A stretch of DNA of 56,680 bases from an uncultured Lachnospiraceae bacterium (GTDB taxonomy: Bacteria > Bacillota > Clostridia > Lachnospirales > Lachnospiraceae). This document shows, piece after piece, positions 26,156 to 35,992 of the stretch. Position 1 is the stretch's first letter. Each line of letters starts with the position of its first letter. Below the pieces are notes generated by a model. It saw only the letters and a list, made by a program, of their open reading frames with translations, was not told the origin of the DNA and made no database searches. A program made the position numbers and the translations under genes. The DNA is taken from positions 1 through 56,680 of the forward strand of contig CANPIM010000018.1 in assembly GCA_947574135.1 (NCBI GenBank). The letters are read 5' to 3'.

Positions 26156-26908
26156 ATGAAAGAACGTGAATTGGAAATCCTAAAGCTTGTCAATGAAAAA
26201 GAAAAAATCAGTGTAAAGGAGCTGTCAGAGACCCTGCACATTTCCATGGTGACCATCCGGAAGGACTTGGAAAACCTGGAGGCTCAGGGCTTGCTTCACC
26301 GGCAGCACGGGTATGCAGTGAAGGAATCCTCCGATGCCATCGACTCCCGCATGACGATACGGTACCTGGAGAAAAAGAAGATTGCCCAGCGGGCCGTTTC
26401 CCTGGTGAATCCCATGGAGACCATTTTCATTGAGTCCGGCTCCACCTGTGCCCTGTTTGCCCAGGAGCTGGCAGCGGTGAACGATGTGACCATTATCACC
26501 AACTCCGCCTATATTGCCCGCCATGTAAAGGCCATTCCCTCGGCCCGGGTGATCCTGCTGGGAGGAGACTACGATACGGTTTCCGAGGTGACTACAGGCC
26601 CGGTGACGGCTCTGTGCGCCAGGGAATACTATGTGGACAAGATATTTGTGGGGATTGACGGATACACGCCGGAGGAGGGCTTTACCAATGTGAATCATAC
26701 CCGTTGCAATACAGTGCGGGAGATTGCAAAGCAGGCCCATAATGTAATCGTATTGACACCCTCGGAGAAATTCGGGAAACGCAGCGTGGCACGACTGTTT
26801 GCACCGGAGGAGGTCTATATGGTGGTGACGGATGACAGGCTGTCAGGGGAATACCGGGAGCATTTAAGGGCTCGGGGGATTCAGGTGGAATTGGCGGAGA
26901 TTGGGTAA
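26156..26908 (+). CDS. DeoR/GlpR-family transcriptional regulator
   Basis: A 250-residue regulator with an N-terminal DeoR winged helix (residues 1-60, ISVKELSETLHISMVTIRKDLENLEAQGLLHRQHG) and a C-terminal sugar-phosphate-binding domain (IFIESGSTCALFAQEL ... FVGIDGYTPEEGF ... VVTDDRLSGEY). Such proteins repress catabolic operons until a phosphorylated sugar binds. A TATAAT lies at 26050-26055 without a clear -35. It precedes the glycyl radical enzyme operon, which also encodes two ASKHA kinases, its likely target (inference). Confidence 0.9.
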   Translation: MKERELEILKLVNEKEKISVKELSETLHISMVTIRKDLENLEAQGLLHRQHGYAVKESSDAIDSRMTIRYLEKKKIAQRAVSLVNPMETIFIESGSTCALFAQELAAVNDVTIITNSAYIARHVKAIPSARVILLGGDYDTVSEVTTGPVTALCAREYYVDKIFVGIDGYTPEEGFTNVNHTRCNTVREIAKQAHNVIVLTPSEKFGKRSVARLFAPEEVYMVVTDDRLSGEYREHLRARGIQVELAEIG

Positions 26909-26936
26909 AAATAGATTGGATAAAAGAAAGAGGGGC

Positions 26937-26992
26937 GGCAGGCGCACCTGGAAGAAAGGAGTTTCTTTCTCATGGTGTGCCTGCCTGTTTTT
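26937..26992 (+). terminator. Intrinsic terminator after the DeoR gene
   Basis: GGCAGGCGCACC (26937-26948) pairs with GGTGTGCCTGCC (26974-26985), one G-U pair, followed by a T run. Confidence 0.85.
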
Positions 26993-27173
26993 TGTATGGA
27001 TGAATTTTCTGAAAGTTCAGAATTATATACTTTTTGGGTGATATTGTGAGTGTGCTTTTCGGGGGCTCCATGATATAGTAAAAACATAGAAAATCATATG
27101 CAGTTTTCAGGAAGTAAGAAAGATGGAAAGTCGCTGCTTTCCGTCCTCCAAGGGAAAGGAGAAGGTGCAGAAT

Positions 27174-29531
27174 ATGATACAAAGAGAACAGATTGCAAAC
27201 CTGCTCTGTTCGGCTCGGATTGCCCAGTTAAAGGAAGAAATGCTGGATGAGCCCAGGTACGCCAGCATAGAGCAGGCGCTGATTGTGACCAGAAGCTACC
27301 AGGAAACGGAAGATAAGCCCCGGTGTATGCAGAGGGCTCTGGCCCTCAAGGCATCCCTGGAAAAAATCGCAATCCGTATAGAGCCCAAGGAGCGGATCGT
27401 GGGAAACCGGACAGCCGGCGTCCGGGGCGGCGTGGTATTCCCGGAGACGGGGGCCTCCTGGGTGGACCGGGAATTTGAGGACCTGCCCACCAGACCCCAG
27501 GACAAATTTCAGGTACATCCGGAGGATATTGAAACCTTCCGTCAGGAGATTCTGCCCTACTGGAAGGGACGCTCCCTGGAGGATCAGGTGCGGGCAGCCG
27601 TAGGCCCGCAGGTGGATGCCATTGCCAAGGTGGTAAAGGTCAATCAAAAGGATCATTCCCAGGGACATATCTGCCCCAACACAGAGAAATGGCTTCGACT
27701 TGGTCCGGCAGGTATTCGTAAGGAGGCCGAGAGCCATCTTCTCCAGGCAAATGAGCTGCAAAGAAATTTTTATGAGAGCGTAATTGTGAGCATGGAGGGA
27801 GCCAGCGCCTTTATGGAGCGTTATGCCAAGCTGGCGGGGGAGCTGTATCAGGAGCACGGCATGGAGAATCTGGCCCAGATAGCTCAGATTTGCCATAAGC
27901 TGGCCGCAGAGCCCCCTCAGACCTATCAGGAGGCTTTGCAGTCCCTCTGGTTCCTGTATGTGATTCTCCAGATGGAGGGAAATGCTTCCTCCTTCTCTCC
28001 GGGACGCATGGATCAGTATCTATATCCCTACTATACATACAGCAGGGAGCGGGGAATGGAGCTTTCCGAGGCCCTGGAGCTGACGGAATGTCTCTGGCTG
28101 AAATTTAATCAGCTGGTATACCTGCGCAATTCCAACAGTGCCAGATACTTTGCAGGCTTCCCCATTGGCTTTAATGTGGCCATTGGCGGACAAAAGGCGG
28201 ACGGCACCGATGCCTCCAATGAGCTGAGCTATCTGTTTTTACAGGCCCAGTCTCACCTCCTTTTACCCCAGCCCAATCTGTCTCTTCGGATATTTAAGGA
28301 TTCTCCCCAGGAGCTTCTGGAGACAGCCAGCAGGGTCATTGGCCAGGGAAGCGGCATGCCGCAGGTGTTTAACGACGAGTCCGTGGTGCCGGCTCTGGAA
28401 TCCCACGGAGTCAGCCATGAGGATGCCATGAACTATGCCATTGTGGGCTGTGTGGAGCTGACCACCCACGGAAACACCCTGGCCTGGAGTGATGCGGCCA
28501 TGTTTAATCTCCTAAAGGCTCTGGAGCTCACCTTGAACCATGGGGTGGATATGCTTACAGGAGAAAAGACTGGTTTGGATCTGGGAGATCTGACCACCTA
28601 CGAGACCTTTGAGGACCTGGAGGCTGCCTACGCCAAGCAGATTGACTATTTCTCGGATCGCATGGTGGAATGTGTGACTCAGGTGGAGGGGATGCATGAG
28701 AAGCTTCTGCCCACGCCCTTCCTCTCGGCTGTCATTGACGACTGCCTGTCCAAGGGGCAGGATGTGACCCAGGGGGGCGCCCACTATAACTTTGCCGGTG
28801 TTCAGGCCATTCAGGTGGCCAATGTGGCGGACTCTCTGGCAGCTATAAAGAGCCTGGTATATGATCAAAAGAAAATTGCAAAAGAGGAGCTTCTCCATGC
28901 CCTGGTGACTAATTATCAGGACGCGCCCCTGCTTCGGGCCACCCTGCTTAACAAAGCTCCCAAGTATGGCAATGACATCGACTGGGTGGATGAGCTGGGA
29001 ACCAAGTGGGTAAATTACTTTGCCGACGGATTGAAAAAATATCGGAACGGACGAGGCGGCATTTATCAGATGGGACTCTACACCGTATCTGCCCATGTGC
29101 CCATGGGACAGAATGTGGGAGCCTCCGCGGATGGCCGGCTGGCCAAGGATCCCCTGGCAGACGGGGGAGTGTCCGCCATGTACGGACGGGATGTAAACGG
29201 ACCCACGGCTCTGCTCCAGTCTGTGGCGAAGCTGCCCTTTGAAAAGGCCAGCAACGGAACCCTGCTGAATATGAAATTCCTGCCTCAGTTCTTTAAGACG
29301 CCAACGGGTATCCAGAAGTTTACGGATCTTCTCCGGGCCGTGTGCCGTCTGGGCATCAGTCATATTCAATTTAATGTACTCAATGAAACGGATTTGCGGG
29401 CGGCTCAGAGGACGCCGGAGCAGTACCGCAGTCTTACGGTGCGGGTAGCAGGCTATACGGCCTACTTTACGGAGCTGGCTCCGGATCTCCAGGAGGAGAT
29501 TATTGCCCGGACTACCTATGAAGATCTATGA
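27174..29531 (+). CDS. Glycyl radical enzyme, dehydratase/eliminase type
   Basis: A 785-residue pyruvate formate-lyase family protein. The active-site thiyl residue is Cys426 in IVGCVELTTHG, and the glycyl radical site is Gly760 in RVAGYTAYF near the C-terminus. A single Cys followed by Val-Glu (GCVE) marks the dehydratase and C-X lyase branches rather than true PFL, which has Cys-Cys. The frame opens at 27123, but the ATG at 27174 (MIQREQIANLL) fits family N-termini better. Its activase follows with an ATGA overlap. The substrate is unknown; the nearby DeoR regulator and kinases suggest a polyol or sugar derivative. Confidence 0.88.
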   Translation: MIQREQIANLLCSARIAQLKEEMLDEPRYASIEQALIVTRSYQETEDKPRCMQRALALKASLEKIAIRIEPKERIVGNRTAGVRGGVVFPETGASWVDREFEDLPTRPQDKFQVHPEDIETFRQEILPYWKGRSLEDQVRAAVGPQVDAIAKVVKVNQKDHSQGHICPNTEKWLRLGPAGIRKEAESHLLQANELQRNFYESVIVSMEGASAFMERYAKLAGELYQEHGMENLAQIAQICHKLAAEPPQTYQEALQSLWFLYVILQMEGNASSFSPGRMDQYLYPYYTYSRERGMELSEALELTECLWLKFNQLVYLRNSNSARYFAGFPIGFNVAIGGQKADGTDASNELSYLFLQAQSHLLLPQPNLSLRIFKDSPQELLETASRVIGQGSGMPQVFNDESVVPALESHGVSHEDAMNYAIVGCVELTTHGNTLAWSDAAMFNLLKALELTLNHGVDMLTGEKTGLDLGDLTTYETFEDLEAAYAKQIDYFSDRMVECVTQVEGMHEKLLPTPFLSAVIDDCLSKGQDVTQGGAHYNFAGVQAIQVANVADSLAAIKSLVYDQKKIAKEELLHALVTNYQDAPLLRATLLNKAPKYGNDIDWVDELGTKWVNYFADGLKKYRNGRGGIYQMGLYTVSAHVPMGQNVGASADGRLAKDPLADGGVSAMYGRDVNGPTALLQSVAKLPFEKASNGTLLNMKFLPQFFKTPTGIQKFTDLLRAVCRLGISHIQFNVLNETDLRAAQRTPEQYRSLTVRVAGYTAYFTELAPDLQEEIIARTTYEDL

Positions 29532-30421
29532 CCGGAGTTATCTTTGACCTGAAACGCTTTGCTGTCCATGACGGCGGGGGCCTGCGGAGCACCCTGTTTT
29601 TGAAGGGATGCCCCTTGCGCTGCCCCTGGTGTCAGAATCCGGAGGGAATGGAGCTGCGTCCGGCTCTGTGGTACAGCCCCGGGGAATGTCTCGGCTGCGG
29701 CACCTGCAGGGCCGTTTGTCCGGAAAAGGCTCTGACACTGGATGAGCGGATACATATAAACCAGGAAGCCTGTACCCTTTGCGGGGTCTGTGAGGAGGCC
29801 TGTCCGGGGGCAGCCCTAAAGCAGATGGGCCGGGAGATAACTGCAGAGGAAGCTGCGGAGCTTTTGCTCCGGGATCAGGTGTTCTTTGGAGAGCAGGGCG
29901 GCGTTACTCTTTCCGGAGGAGAAGTTCTCCTGCAATGGGAATTTGCGGCCCAGGTGCTGAAGCTCTGCCGGGAGGCGGGAGCAAATACGGCCATAGAAAC
30001 CTGCCTTTTGGCTCCCCGCAGAGCGCTGGAGGTCATGCTTTTGGTGACGGATCACTTTATGATCGACATAAAAATCCTGGATTCCTCCCGGCACGAGGAG
30101 CTTCTGGGAGCCGGAAACCAACAGATCCTGGAAAATTACCGATGGCTGGTGGAACAGGGGGCAGATGTGCTGGTGCGCACCCCGCTGATTCCGGGATATA
30201 CGGACACAGAAGAAAATATCCGGGGCATTGCCCGGTTCATCCGGAATGTGGATCCAAAGGCCCGGTATGAGCTCTTGAATTTTAATCCTCTGTGCCGAAG
30301 TAAATATGCTGCTTTGGAGCAGGAATATCCTGTAGAGGGCCGGGCGCTCTCCCAGAAGGAGCTGGAGCGGTATTACCGGATTTTAGAGGAGGAAGGTATC
30401 CAATATATTGTAAAGGAGTAG
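29528..30421 (+). CDS. Glycyl radical enzyme activating enzyme (radical SAM)
   Basis: A 297-residue PflA-like activase that makes the glycyl radical on the enzyme encoded just upstream. The radical SAM cluster motif is CPLRCPWC in FLKGCPLRCPWCQNPEG. A ferredoxin-like insert follows with two cysteine sets (CLGCGTCRAVCP and CTLCGVCEEACP) for two more 4Fe-4S clusters, usual for dehydratase-type activases. GGEVLLQWEFA corresponds to the SAM-binding GGEP region. The usual GPGIR before the cluster is replaced by HDGGGLRS. It overlaps its target gene by four bases. Confidence 0.92.
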   Translation: MTGVIFDLKRFAVHDGGGLRSTLFLKGCPLRCPWCQNPEGMELRPALWYSPGECLGCGTCRAVCPEKALTLDERIHINQEACTLCGVCEEACPGAALKQMGREITAEEAAELLLRDQVFFGEQGGVTLSGGEVLLQWEFAAQVLKLCREAGANTAIETCLLAPRRALEVMLLVTDHFMIDIKILDSSRHEELLGAGNQQILENYRWLVEQGADVLVRTPLIPGYTDTEENIRGIARFIRNVDPKARYELLNFNPLCRSKYAALEQEYPVEGRALSQKELERYYRILEEEGIQYIVKE

Positions 30422-30425
30422 GGGT

Positions 30426-32201
30426 ATGCTGAAACAATTTCTGAAACAGGCCCGGGCAGATGAGCCCGTGTATATAACTGATGTGCGAAATGCCTTTCAG
30501 GCGGAGGGAAATCGGCCCTTCCATCTGCAGGTGACCCTTTATGACAGCAGCGTTCGGAGGTTTCCGCTGCTGCTTCCCCAGACCGAAGATTCTGCGGAGG
30601 AGGCTTTTGTGGCTTCCTATGTGCATGCTGTGATCTATAATATTTTGTCCTCTCTGGGAGCTGTAAATATTACGGTTTACCTCAACAAGGCAGACGCCGG
30701 TACTGTGGAGCTTTTTAAGGGGCTTGACCAGGTATTTCAGACAGAGCTGTCCAAGGGGGAGCGCTTTGGCTATGGAAAGAGCCTGAATGTAAACGAGCGG
30801 ATTCTGGCGGTTCTCTTAAAGGGAAAATACTGCTTTGCTTTTCATATGGCAGATATTATGGAGGAGCCCGTGGAGGAGCCCCAGCCGGCCAGGGTCAAGG
30901 GAGAGCCGGTCTTTGCCTCTCTCCCGGAGCTGGCAAAGGATAAAATGCTTCTTGGCATTGACATTGGCGGGACGGACATTAAGCTTACCGCCAGTGTGAG
31001 GGGACAGCTGGCAGTCTATAAGGAATTCGACTGGTTTCCCGCAGGCTTTTCCCGGGCCGAGCAGCTGATTCAGCCGGTGATGATGATCACCGGACTTATG
31101 CGGGCGGCCGCCAGCCTGTACGCGGCAGGCCGGGCCCATGACATTGACGAAAGGGCCATGGGAAAGGATGCTTCCATGGAGGAGATGGAGCAGGGCTTAC
31201 AAAATATGGAGCGGCTTGCAGGAGATGAGCTGCAAAACTTTGACGCCATTGGCTTAAGCTTCCCGGATGTGGTGATCAAGAATCTCATCGTAGGAGGAGA
31301 AACCTTTAAGACCCGGGGGATGCGGGAGAATCCGGATCTGGATTATGAGGAGCAGTTTGCAAAGATTTCCGTGCTGTGCCATGATTTGCGGGCCTATGTG
31401 ACAGAAACGGGGGCTGTGATGAATACAAACGACGGCCCCATGGCAGCCTTTACGGCAGCGGTGGAGCAGGCGGTAGCCGGGGCAGATGTGTCCAATGGAT
31501 TTTTTGCCCATACCCTGGGCACGGAGCTTGGAACCGGCTGGGTGCTGCCGGACGGCTCCATTCCGGAGATTCCCTTAGAGGTGTACAATTTTATTATTGA
31601 TTTGGGCAGCTTTGCACAAAAAGCCTACGAGCCGGACGAGGTGCGCAGTATCAATAATTTTAATACGGGATTGCCCGGAACCCTGCAGAAATATACCTGT
31701 CAGTCCGGTGTATTCCGACTGGCGGCAAAATATCTGCCAAAGGAGAATCCAGCAGTATATGAGGAAGCTCTGGAGCTTGGGCTGTTTGCGGAAAGGGAGG
31801 GAAAGCTGGTGGTTCCCACAGAGCCCCGGGATATGCGCAAGCCCTGCCTGGAATTTTTCATGGCAAAGGCCGGGGAGCCGGGACAGGAGCGCTGTGCAGA
31901 GATTTTCCGCCAGGTAGGCGAGTATCTGGCTGTGACCTGGGAGGAGACGGAATACATATTAAAGCCTGAGGCCAAGGAGCGCACCCTGTTTGGACGACTG
32001 GTGAAAAGCCCTGCCTGCTTCCGGCTGATGTGTGAGGGAGCGGCCCGGCGGGATCCGGAGCTTCGCCAGTACGCGGCAGATGCAAGTCTGGCAAACACGG
32101 AGCTTATGAAGCAGCTGGAGGCACATCCGGATTACACGGTAGCCCAATTTGCCCAGGCCGTGGGAGCTATTTATTTCGGATGCCTAGGCCTTCTGGGATA
32201 A
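30426..32201 (+). CDS. Large ASKHA/ROK-like protein of unknown role
   Basis: A 591-residue protein 4 bases after the activase. From about residue 176 it has an actin-like ATPase phosphate loop, MLLGIDIGGTDIKL, and later NTNDGPMAAFTAAVEQA and AHTLGTELGTGWVLPDG, which match the second phosphate and adenosine regions of ROK-type sugar kinases. The first 170 residues are an extra domain I do not recognise (begins MLKQFLKQARADEPVYITDV). ROK kinases are about 300 residues, so this is nearly double. It may be a kinase, or an ATPase servicing the glycyl radical enzyme; the sequence does not decide. Confidence 0.7.
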   Translation: MLKQFLKQARADEPVYITDVRNAFQAEGNRPFHLQVTLYDSSVRRFPLLLPQTEDSAEEAFVASYVHAVIYNILSSLGAVNITVYLNKADAGTVELFKGLDQVFQTELSKGERFGYGKSLNVNERILAVLLKGKYCFAFHMADIMEEPVEEPQPARVKGEPVFASLPELAKDKMLLGIDIGGTDIKLTASVRGQLAVYKEFDWFPAGFSRAEQLIQPVMMITGLMRAAASLYAAGRAHDIDERAMGKDASMEEMEQGLQNMERLAGDELQNFDAIGLSFPDVVIKNLIVGGETFKTRGMRENPDLDYEEQFAKISVLCHDLRAYVTETGAVMNTNDGPMAAFTAAVEQAVAGADVSNGFFAHTLGTELGTGWVLPDGSIPEIPLEVYNFIIDLGSFAQKAYEPDEVRSINNFNTGLPGTLQKYTCQSGVFRLAAKYLPKENPAVYEEALELGLFAEREGKLVVPTEPRDMRKPCLEFFMAKAGEPGQERCAEIFRQVGEYLAVTWEETEYILKPEAKERTLFGRLVKSPACFRLMCEGAARRDPELRQYAADASLANTELMKQLEAHPDYTVAQFAQAVGAIYFGCLGLLG

Positions 32202-32290
32202 AAAGGAAAAGTATACAAAGATGTGGACAGGTCATCAACCGAAAGGGGGATGGCCTGTCTGTAATAGATTAAAGAGAAAGGATAGAGGCT

Positions 32291-33229
32291 ATGGAAAAAA
32301 GGTATGTAATAGGTATTGATGCAGGGGGCACAAAGGTGGCCTACGGATTGTTTGATGTGGAAGGAAACATGGTGGATCGGTTTCAGCATCCCTCGGATTT
32401 GGAGGCGGACGGGCCGGCGTTTTCCGATAAGCTTATCGACACTATTGGAAAAATTTTACAAAAAAACAGCATCACAAGGGAGGAGCTTCAGGGGGTGGGG
32501 ATCTGTATGCCCTCCTATATTTTATACGACAAGGGGTATATCTGCCTGACCTCCGCACTTACCAATATCCGGGAATTTGCCATGCGGGATTATCTGGAGG
32601 AACGGCTGGGAGCTCGGGTGGTTCTGGACAATGACGGCAATGCGGCGGCATTGGCGGAGCACCGCAGAGGTGCAGGACGGGGGTGCCGCCACATGGTGTA
32701 TGTGGCTGTGAGCACAGGCATTGGCAGCGGAATTATTATAGACGGAAATCTCTTTCATGGCAGCTATGGCTGGGCTGGGGAGTGCGGTCATATGTTGGCC
32801 ACTCCCGGGGAGGGCGTGCTGTGCGGCTGTCGGAACCGGGGCTGCTTTATGTCCTATGCAGGGGGACGCTATGTGCCCCGTCATTTGAAAATCCGTATGC
32901 TGGAGGGCGCCCAGAGTGTGATGGAGGGAAAGGAGGAGCTTTCCTGTGAGGATCTGCTGGCTGCCTATGAGCAGGGAGACGAGCTGGCAAAAGAAACGGT
33001 GGCTTCCATGGCTCATTATATCGCAGTCTGCCTTTACAATATTTACCAGCTTCTAAATATCAATGTGTTTGTCTTTGGGGGTGGTCTTACCAATTTCGGG
33101 GATGCTCTTTTTGACAAGGTGCGAGAGGAATTTGACGGCTACAATCAGATCCCTATGCCGGTAGAGTTTCGGTTTGCGGAGCTTAAGAAGGATTTTGGAA
33201 TTATTGGAGCAGCGGAGCTGGTGCTGTAG
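32291..33229 (+). CDS. ROK-family sugar kinase (glucokinase-like)
   Basis: A 312-residue ROK protein. VIGIDAGGTKVAYGLFD is the phosphate-1 loop, VVLDNDGNAAALAE has the catalytic Asp, and GECGHM plus CGCRNRGC form the zinc site (consensus CxCGxxGC, here Arg in place of the first Gly). It would phosphorylate a hexose or N-acyl sugar with ATP. It starts 90 bases after the large ASKHA gene on the same strand with AAAGGATAGAGG upstream, and is probably the last gene of the DeoR-controlled operon. Confidence 0.88.
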   Translation: MEKRYVIGIDAGGTKVAYGLFDVEGNMVDRFQHPSDLEADGPAFSDKLIDTIGKILQKNSITREELQGVGICMPSYILYDKGYICLTSALTNIREFAMRDYLEERLGARVVLDNDGNAAALAEHRRGAGRGCRHMVYVAVSTGIGSGIIIDGNLFHGSYGWAGECGHMLATPGEGVLCGCRNRGCFMSYAGGRYVPRHLKIRMLEGAQSVMEGKEELSCEDLLAAYEQGDELAKETVASMAHYIAVCLYNIYQLLNINVFVFGGGLTNFGDALFDKVREEFDGYNQIPMPVEFRFAELKKDFGIIGAAELVL

Positions 33230-33384
33230 CTGGAGGAGAAGCTTCTCCCGCTATGCATAAAGTGTCTTTTCCCATGATAAAATATTTCCAATAGAAGGAG
33301 CCCTGTAAAGACAGAGGGACGTTTGCATACGTCTGCCGGAAATACGGACAGGGAAATAATATAGCGGCAGGAAGGAGCTTATCA

Positions 33385-35925
33385 ATGAAGGCAGTACAAT
33401 TAAGAGAGCATTTTTACTGGACAGGAATTATGGATGAGAAGCTTCGGGTATTTGATATTATCATGTACACGGAGTTTGGCACCACCTACAATTCCTATGT
33501 GATGCAGGCCGGGGACAAGACAATCTTGTTTGAGACAGCAAAGGCAGTGTTTGTGGAGGAGTATCTGGAGAAAGTGAGAGAGGTGGCGGATCTGAGCCGG
33601 ATCGATTATCTGGTGGTAAGCCACACAGAGCCGGACCATGCAGGCAGTGTGGAGCGGCTTTTGGAATACAGCCCCCAGATGAAGATTTTGGCAACCTCCT
33701 GTGCCCTGGGCTTTTTAAAGGAAATTGTCAACAGGGATTTTGTGGGGATAGCCGTAAAGGACGAGCAGGAAATGAGCATAGGAAATAAGACACTTCGGTT
33801 TCTTAAAGTGCCCAACCTGCACTGGCCGGATACCATGTATACCTTTATTGAGGAGGAGCAGATTTTGGTCACCTGCGATTCCTTTGGCTCTCACTACTGT
33901 CTGCCGGAGGTGGTTTCCAGTGGGATTGAGAGGGAAGAGGATTACCAGACAGCGCTTAAGTATTATTATGATAATATCATCGGACCTTTTAAGCCCTATA
34001 TGCTTCGGGCCCTGGACAAGATACAGCACTTGGACATTACCATGATCTGTACCGGACACGGGCCGGTGTTGGTGGGAGACCGGATTCGCAGTGTCATGGC
34101 CCAATATGGGCAGTGGTCTCAGGTGGAGAACCCCAACCGGAAAAAGACCGTGGTGATTCCCTATGTGAGCGCCTACGGCTATACGGGCCAGCTGGCTCAG
34201 CGCATTGGGGAGGGAATCCGGGACAGCGGGGATGTGGAGGTGCGGATTTACAATATGGTGGAGGCGGACACGCAGCAGGTAAGCCAGGAGCTTCTGTTTG
34301 CAGACGGCATACTACTGGGAACACCCACCATTGTGGGAGAGGCCTTAAAGCCTATTTGGGATCTGACACTGGGTATGTTTCCCGTCACGCACGGAGGAAA
34401 ATATGGGGGAGCCTTTGGAAGCTACGGATGGAGCGGGGAGGGTGTGCCCCATATAATCCAGAGATTGAAGCAGCTGAAAATGAAGGTGGCGGAGGGTTTC
34501 CGGGTGCGATTTAAGCCCAATGAGGCAGAGCTTCTGAGCGCCTATGAGTATGGCTATCAGTTTGGGTGTATGGTGCAGGAAAAGGAGCCGGAGCAGTCCC
34601 GGAGGCAGGGAGGCCAGAAGCTTGTGAAATGCCTGGTCTGCGGAGAAATTTTTGATGCCTCCCTGGAGGTATGTCCTGTGTGTGGCGTAGGACGGGAGAG
34701 CTTTGTGCCTGTGGAGGCTAGGGAGAGCAGCTTTTCCAATAATACCAGGGAGAGGTATGTGATTCTGGGCAACGGCGCTGCCGGCTATTACGCGGCCAGG
34801 GCTGTTCGGGAACGGGATAAAACCGGGAGCATAACCTTGATTTCCCGGGAGCCTTTCGCCTCCTACAATCGTCCCATGCTGACCAAGGCGCTGGTGGCCG
34901 GGCTTTCTCCGGAGCAGATTGCCATTGCGGGAAGGGAATGGTACCAGGAGCAGCAGATTACCCAGATATTGGGGAGACAGGCGAAAGCCGTAGATCAGGA
35001 CAGCCAGGAGGTTATTCTGAGCGATAATACCCGGGTACCGTATACACGCCTGATTTACGCTCTGGGCAGTGAATGCTCGATTCCCCCCATAAAGGGCAGG
35101 GAGCTGCCGGAGGTATGCGTGATCCGAAGCCTGACGGATGTGCGACGGATAGAAGAGCTTTTGAAAACCGCAAAAAACGGAATCGTTATCGGAGGAGGGG
35201 TTCTGGGGCTGGAGGCGGCCTGGGAGCTTAAAAAGGCCGGGCTTTCGGTCACTGTGCTGGAGGCCGCTCCTGTGCTTATGGGACGACAGCTTGATCAGGT
35301 AGCCGGAGGGGAGCTGATGCAGCTGGCTAAGAAGCAGGGGATCGCCATCTATACCGGGGTACAGGTGGAAGCCATTGAGGGCAGGGAGCATGTGACCGGT
35401 GTGCGGCTGTCCGACGGAACCGGCTTTGACGCAGATCTGGTGATTCTCTCCACAGGAATACGTCCCAATGTGGAGCTGGCCCGGCACATGGGGCTAAAGG
35501 TGCAAAGAGGGGTGGTGGTAAACCGCCACATGGAAACCAATATTCCCCATGTGTATGCCTGCGGAGACTGTGCGGAGTATCAGGGGATAAGCTACGGCGT
35601 GTGGGCCCAGGCTGTGGAGCAGGGGGAGACGGCGGGGGCCAATGCGGCCGGAGAGGCTTTGGAGTATACTCTCCATGAACCAGCCCTTACCTTCCACGGC
35701 ATGCATACGGCCCTGTTTGCGGCGGGAGACAATGGAAAAAATCCGGAGCTGTATTACAAGACCGTGGAGCTGCAGGATATGGGAAAGGGCCAATACCAGA
35801 AATATTATTTTCGAAATAATCGCCTCTGTGGGGTGATTTTGCTGGGAAACCTGAAAGAGATGCCCAGGCTTAGCCGACAGCTGGAGGAGCATGCGTCCTA
35901 TGAGGAGGTTATGGGAGGGGAGTAA
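33385..35925 (+). CDS. Flavodiiron protein-rubredoxin-NAD(P)H oxidoreductase fusion
   Basis: An 846-residue three-part oxygen or NO reductase. Residues 1-250 are the diiron beta-lactamase-like domain with all ligands (His80, Glu82, Asp84, His146, Asp165, His225). Residues about 255-400 are flavodoxin (VSAYGYTGQLAQ). A short rubredoxin-like knuckle has Cys416, Cys419, Cys430 and Cys433. Residues about 457-846 are an FAD/NAD(P)H reductase (VILGNGAAGYYAARAV; second dinucleotide loop IGGGVLGLEAAWEL; AYACGDCAEY). One chain thus carries electrons from NAD(P)H to the diiron site, protecting an anaerobe, fittingly beside an oxygen-sensitive glycyl radical enzyme. Confidence 0.93.
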   Translation: MKAVQLREHFYWTGIMDEKLRVFDIIMYTEFGTTYNSYVMQAGDKTILFETAKAVFVEEYLEKVREVADLSRIDYLVVSHTEPDHAGSVERLLEYSPQMKILATSCALGFLKEIVNRDFVGIAVKDEQEMSIGNKTLRFLKVPNLHWPDTMYTFIEEEQILVTCDSFGSHYCLPEVVSSGIEREEDYQTALKYYYDNIIGPFKPYMLRALDKIQHLDITMICTGHGPVLVGDRIRSVMAQYGQWSQVENPNRKKTVVIPYVSAYGYTGQLAQRIGEGIRDSGDVEVRIYNMVEADTQQVSQELLFADGILLGTPTIVGEALKPIWDLTLGMFPVTHGGKYGGAFGSYGWSGEGVPHIIQRLKQLKMKVAEGFRVRFKPNEAELLSAYEYGYQFGCMVQEKEPEQSRRQGGQKLVKCLVCGEIFDASLEVCPVCGVGRESFVPVEARESSFSNNTRERYVILGNGAAGYYAARAVRERDKTGSITLISREPFASYNRPMLTKALVAGLSPEQIAIAGREWYQEQQITQILGRQAKAVDQDSQEVILSDNTRVPYTRLIYALGSECSIPPIKGRELPEVCVIRSLTDVRRIEELLKTAKNGIVIGGGVLGLEAAWELKKAGLSVTVLEAAPVLMGRQLDQVAGGELMQLAKKQGIAIYTGVQVEAIEGREHVTGVRLSDGTGFDADLVILSTGIRPNVELARHMGLKVQRGVVVNRHMETNIPHVYACGDCAEYQGISYGVWAQAVEQGETAGANAAGEALEYTLHEPALTFHGMHTALFAAGDNGKNPELYYKTVELQDMGKGQYQKYYFRNNRLCGVILLGNLKEMPRLSRQLEEHASYEEVMGGE

Positions 35926-35992
35926 TCTCTTCCCGCCGTCTCTGGACAGGCAGGATGTTTCCTTTGAGAAAGGGATGTTTTATAAAGGATTC

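Noticed and set aside
34345-35487. 380-residue minus-strand open frame
   Set aside because: Antisense to the flavodiiron fusion, whose ligands and nucleotide motifs are intact.
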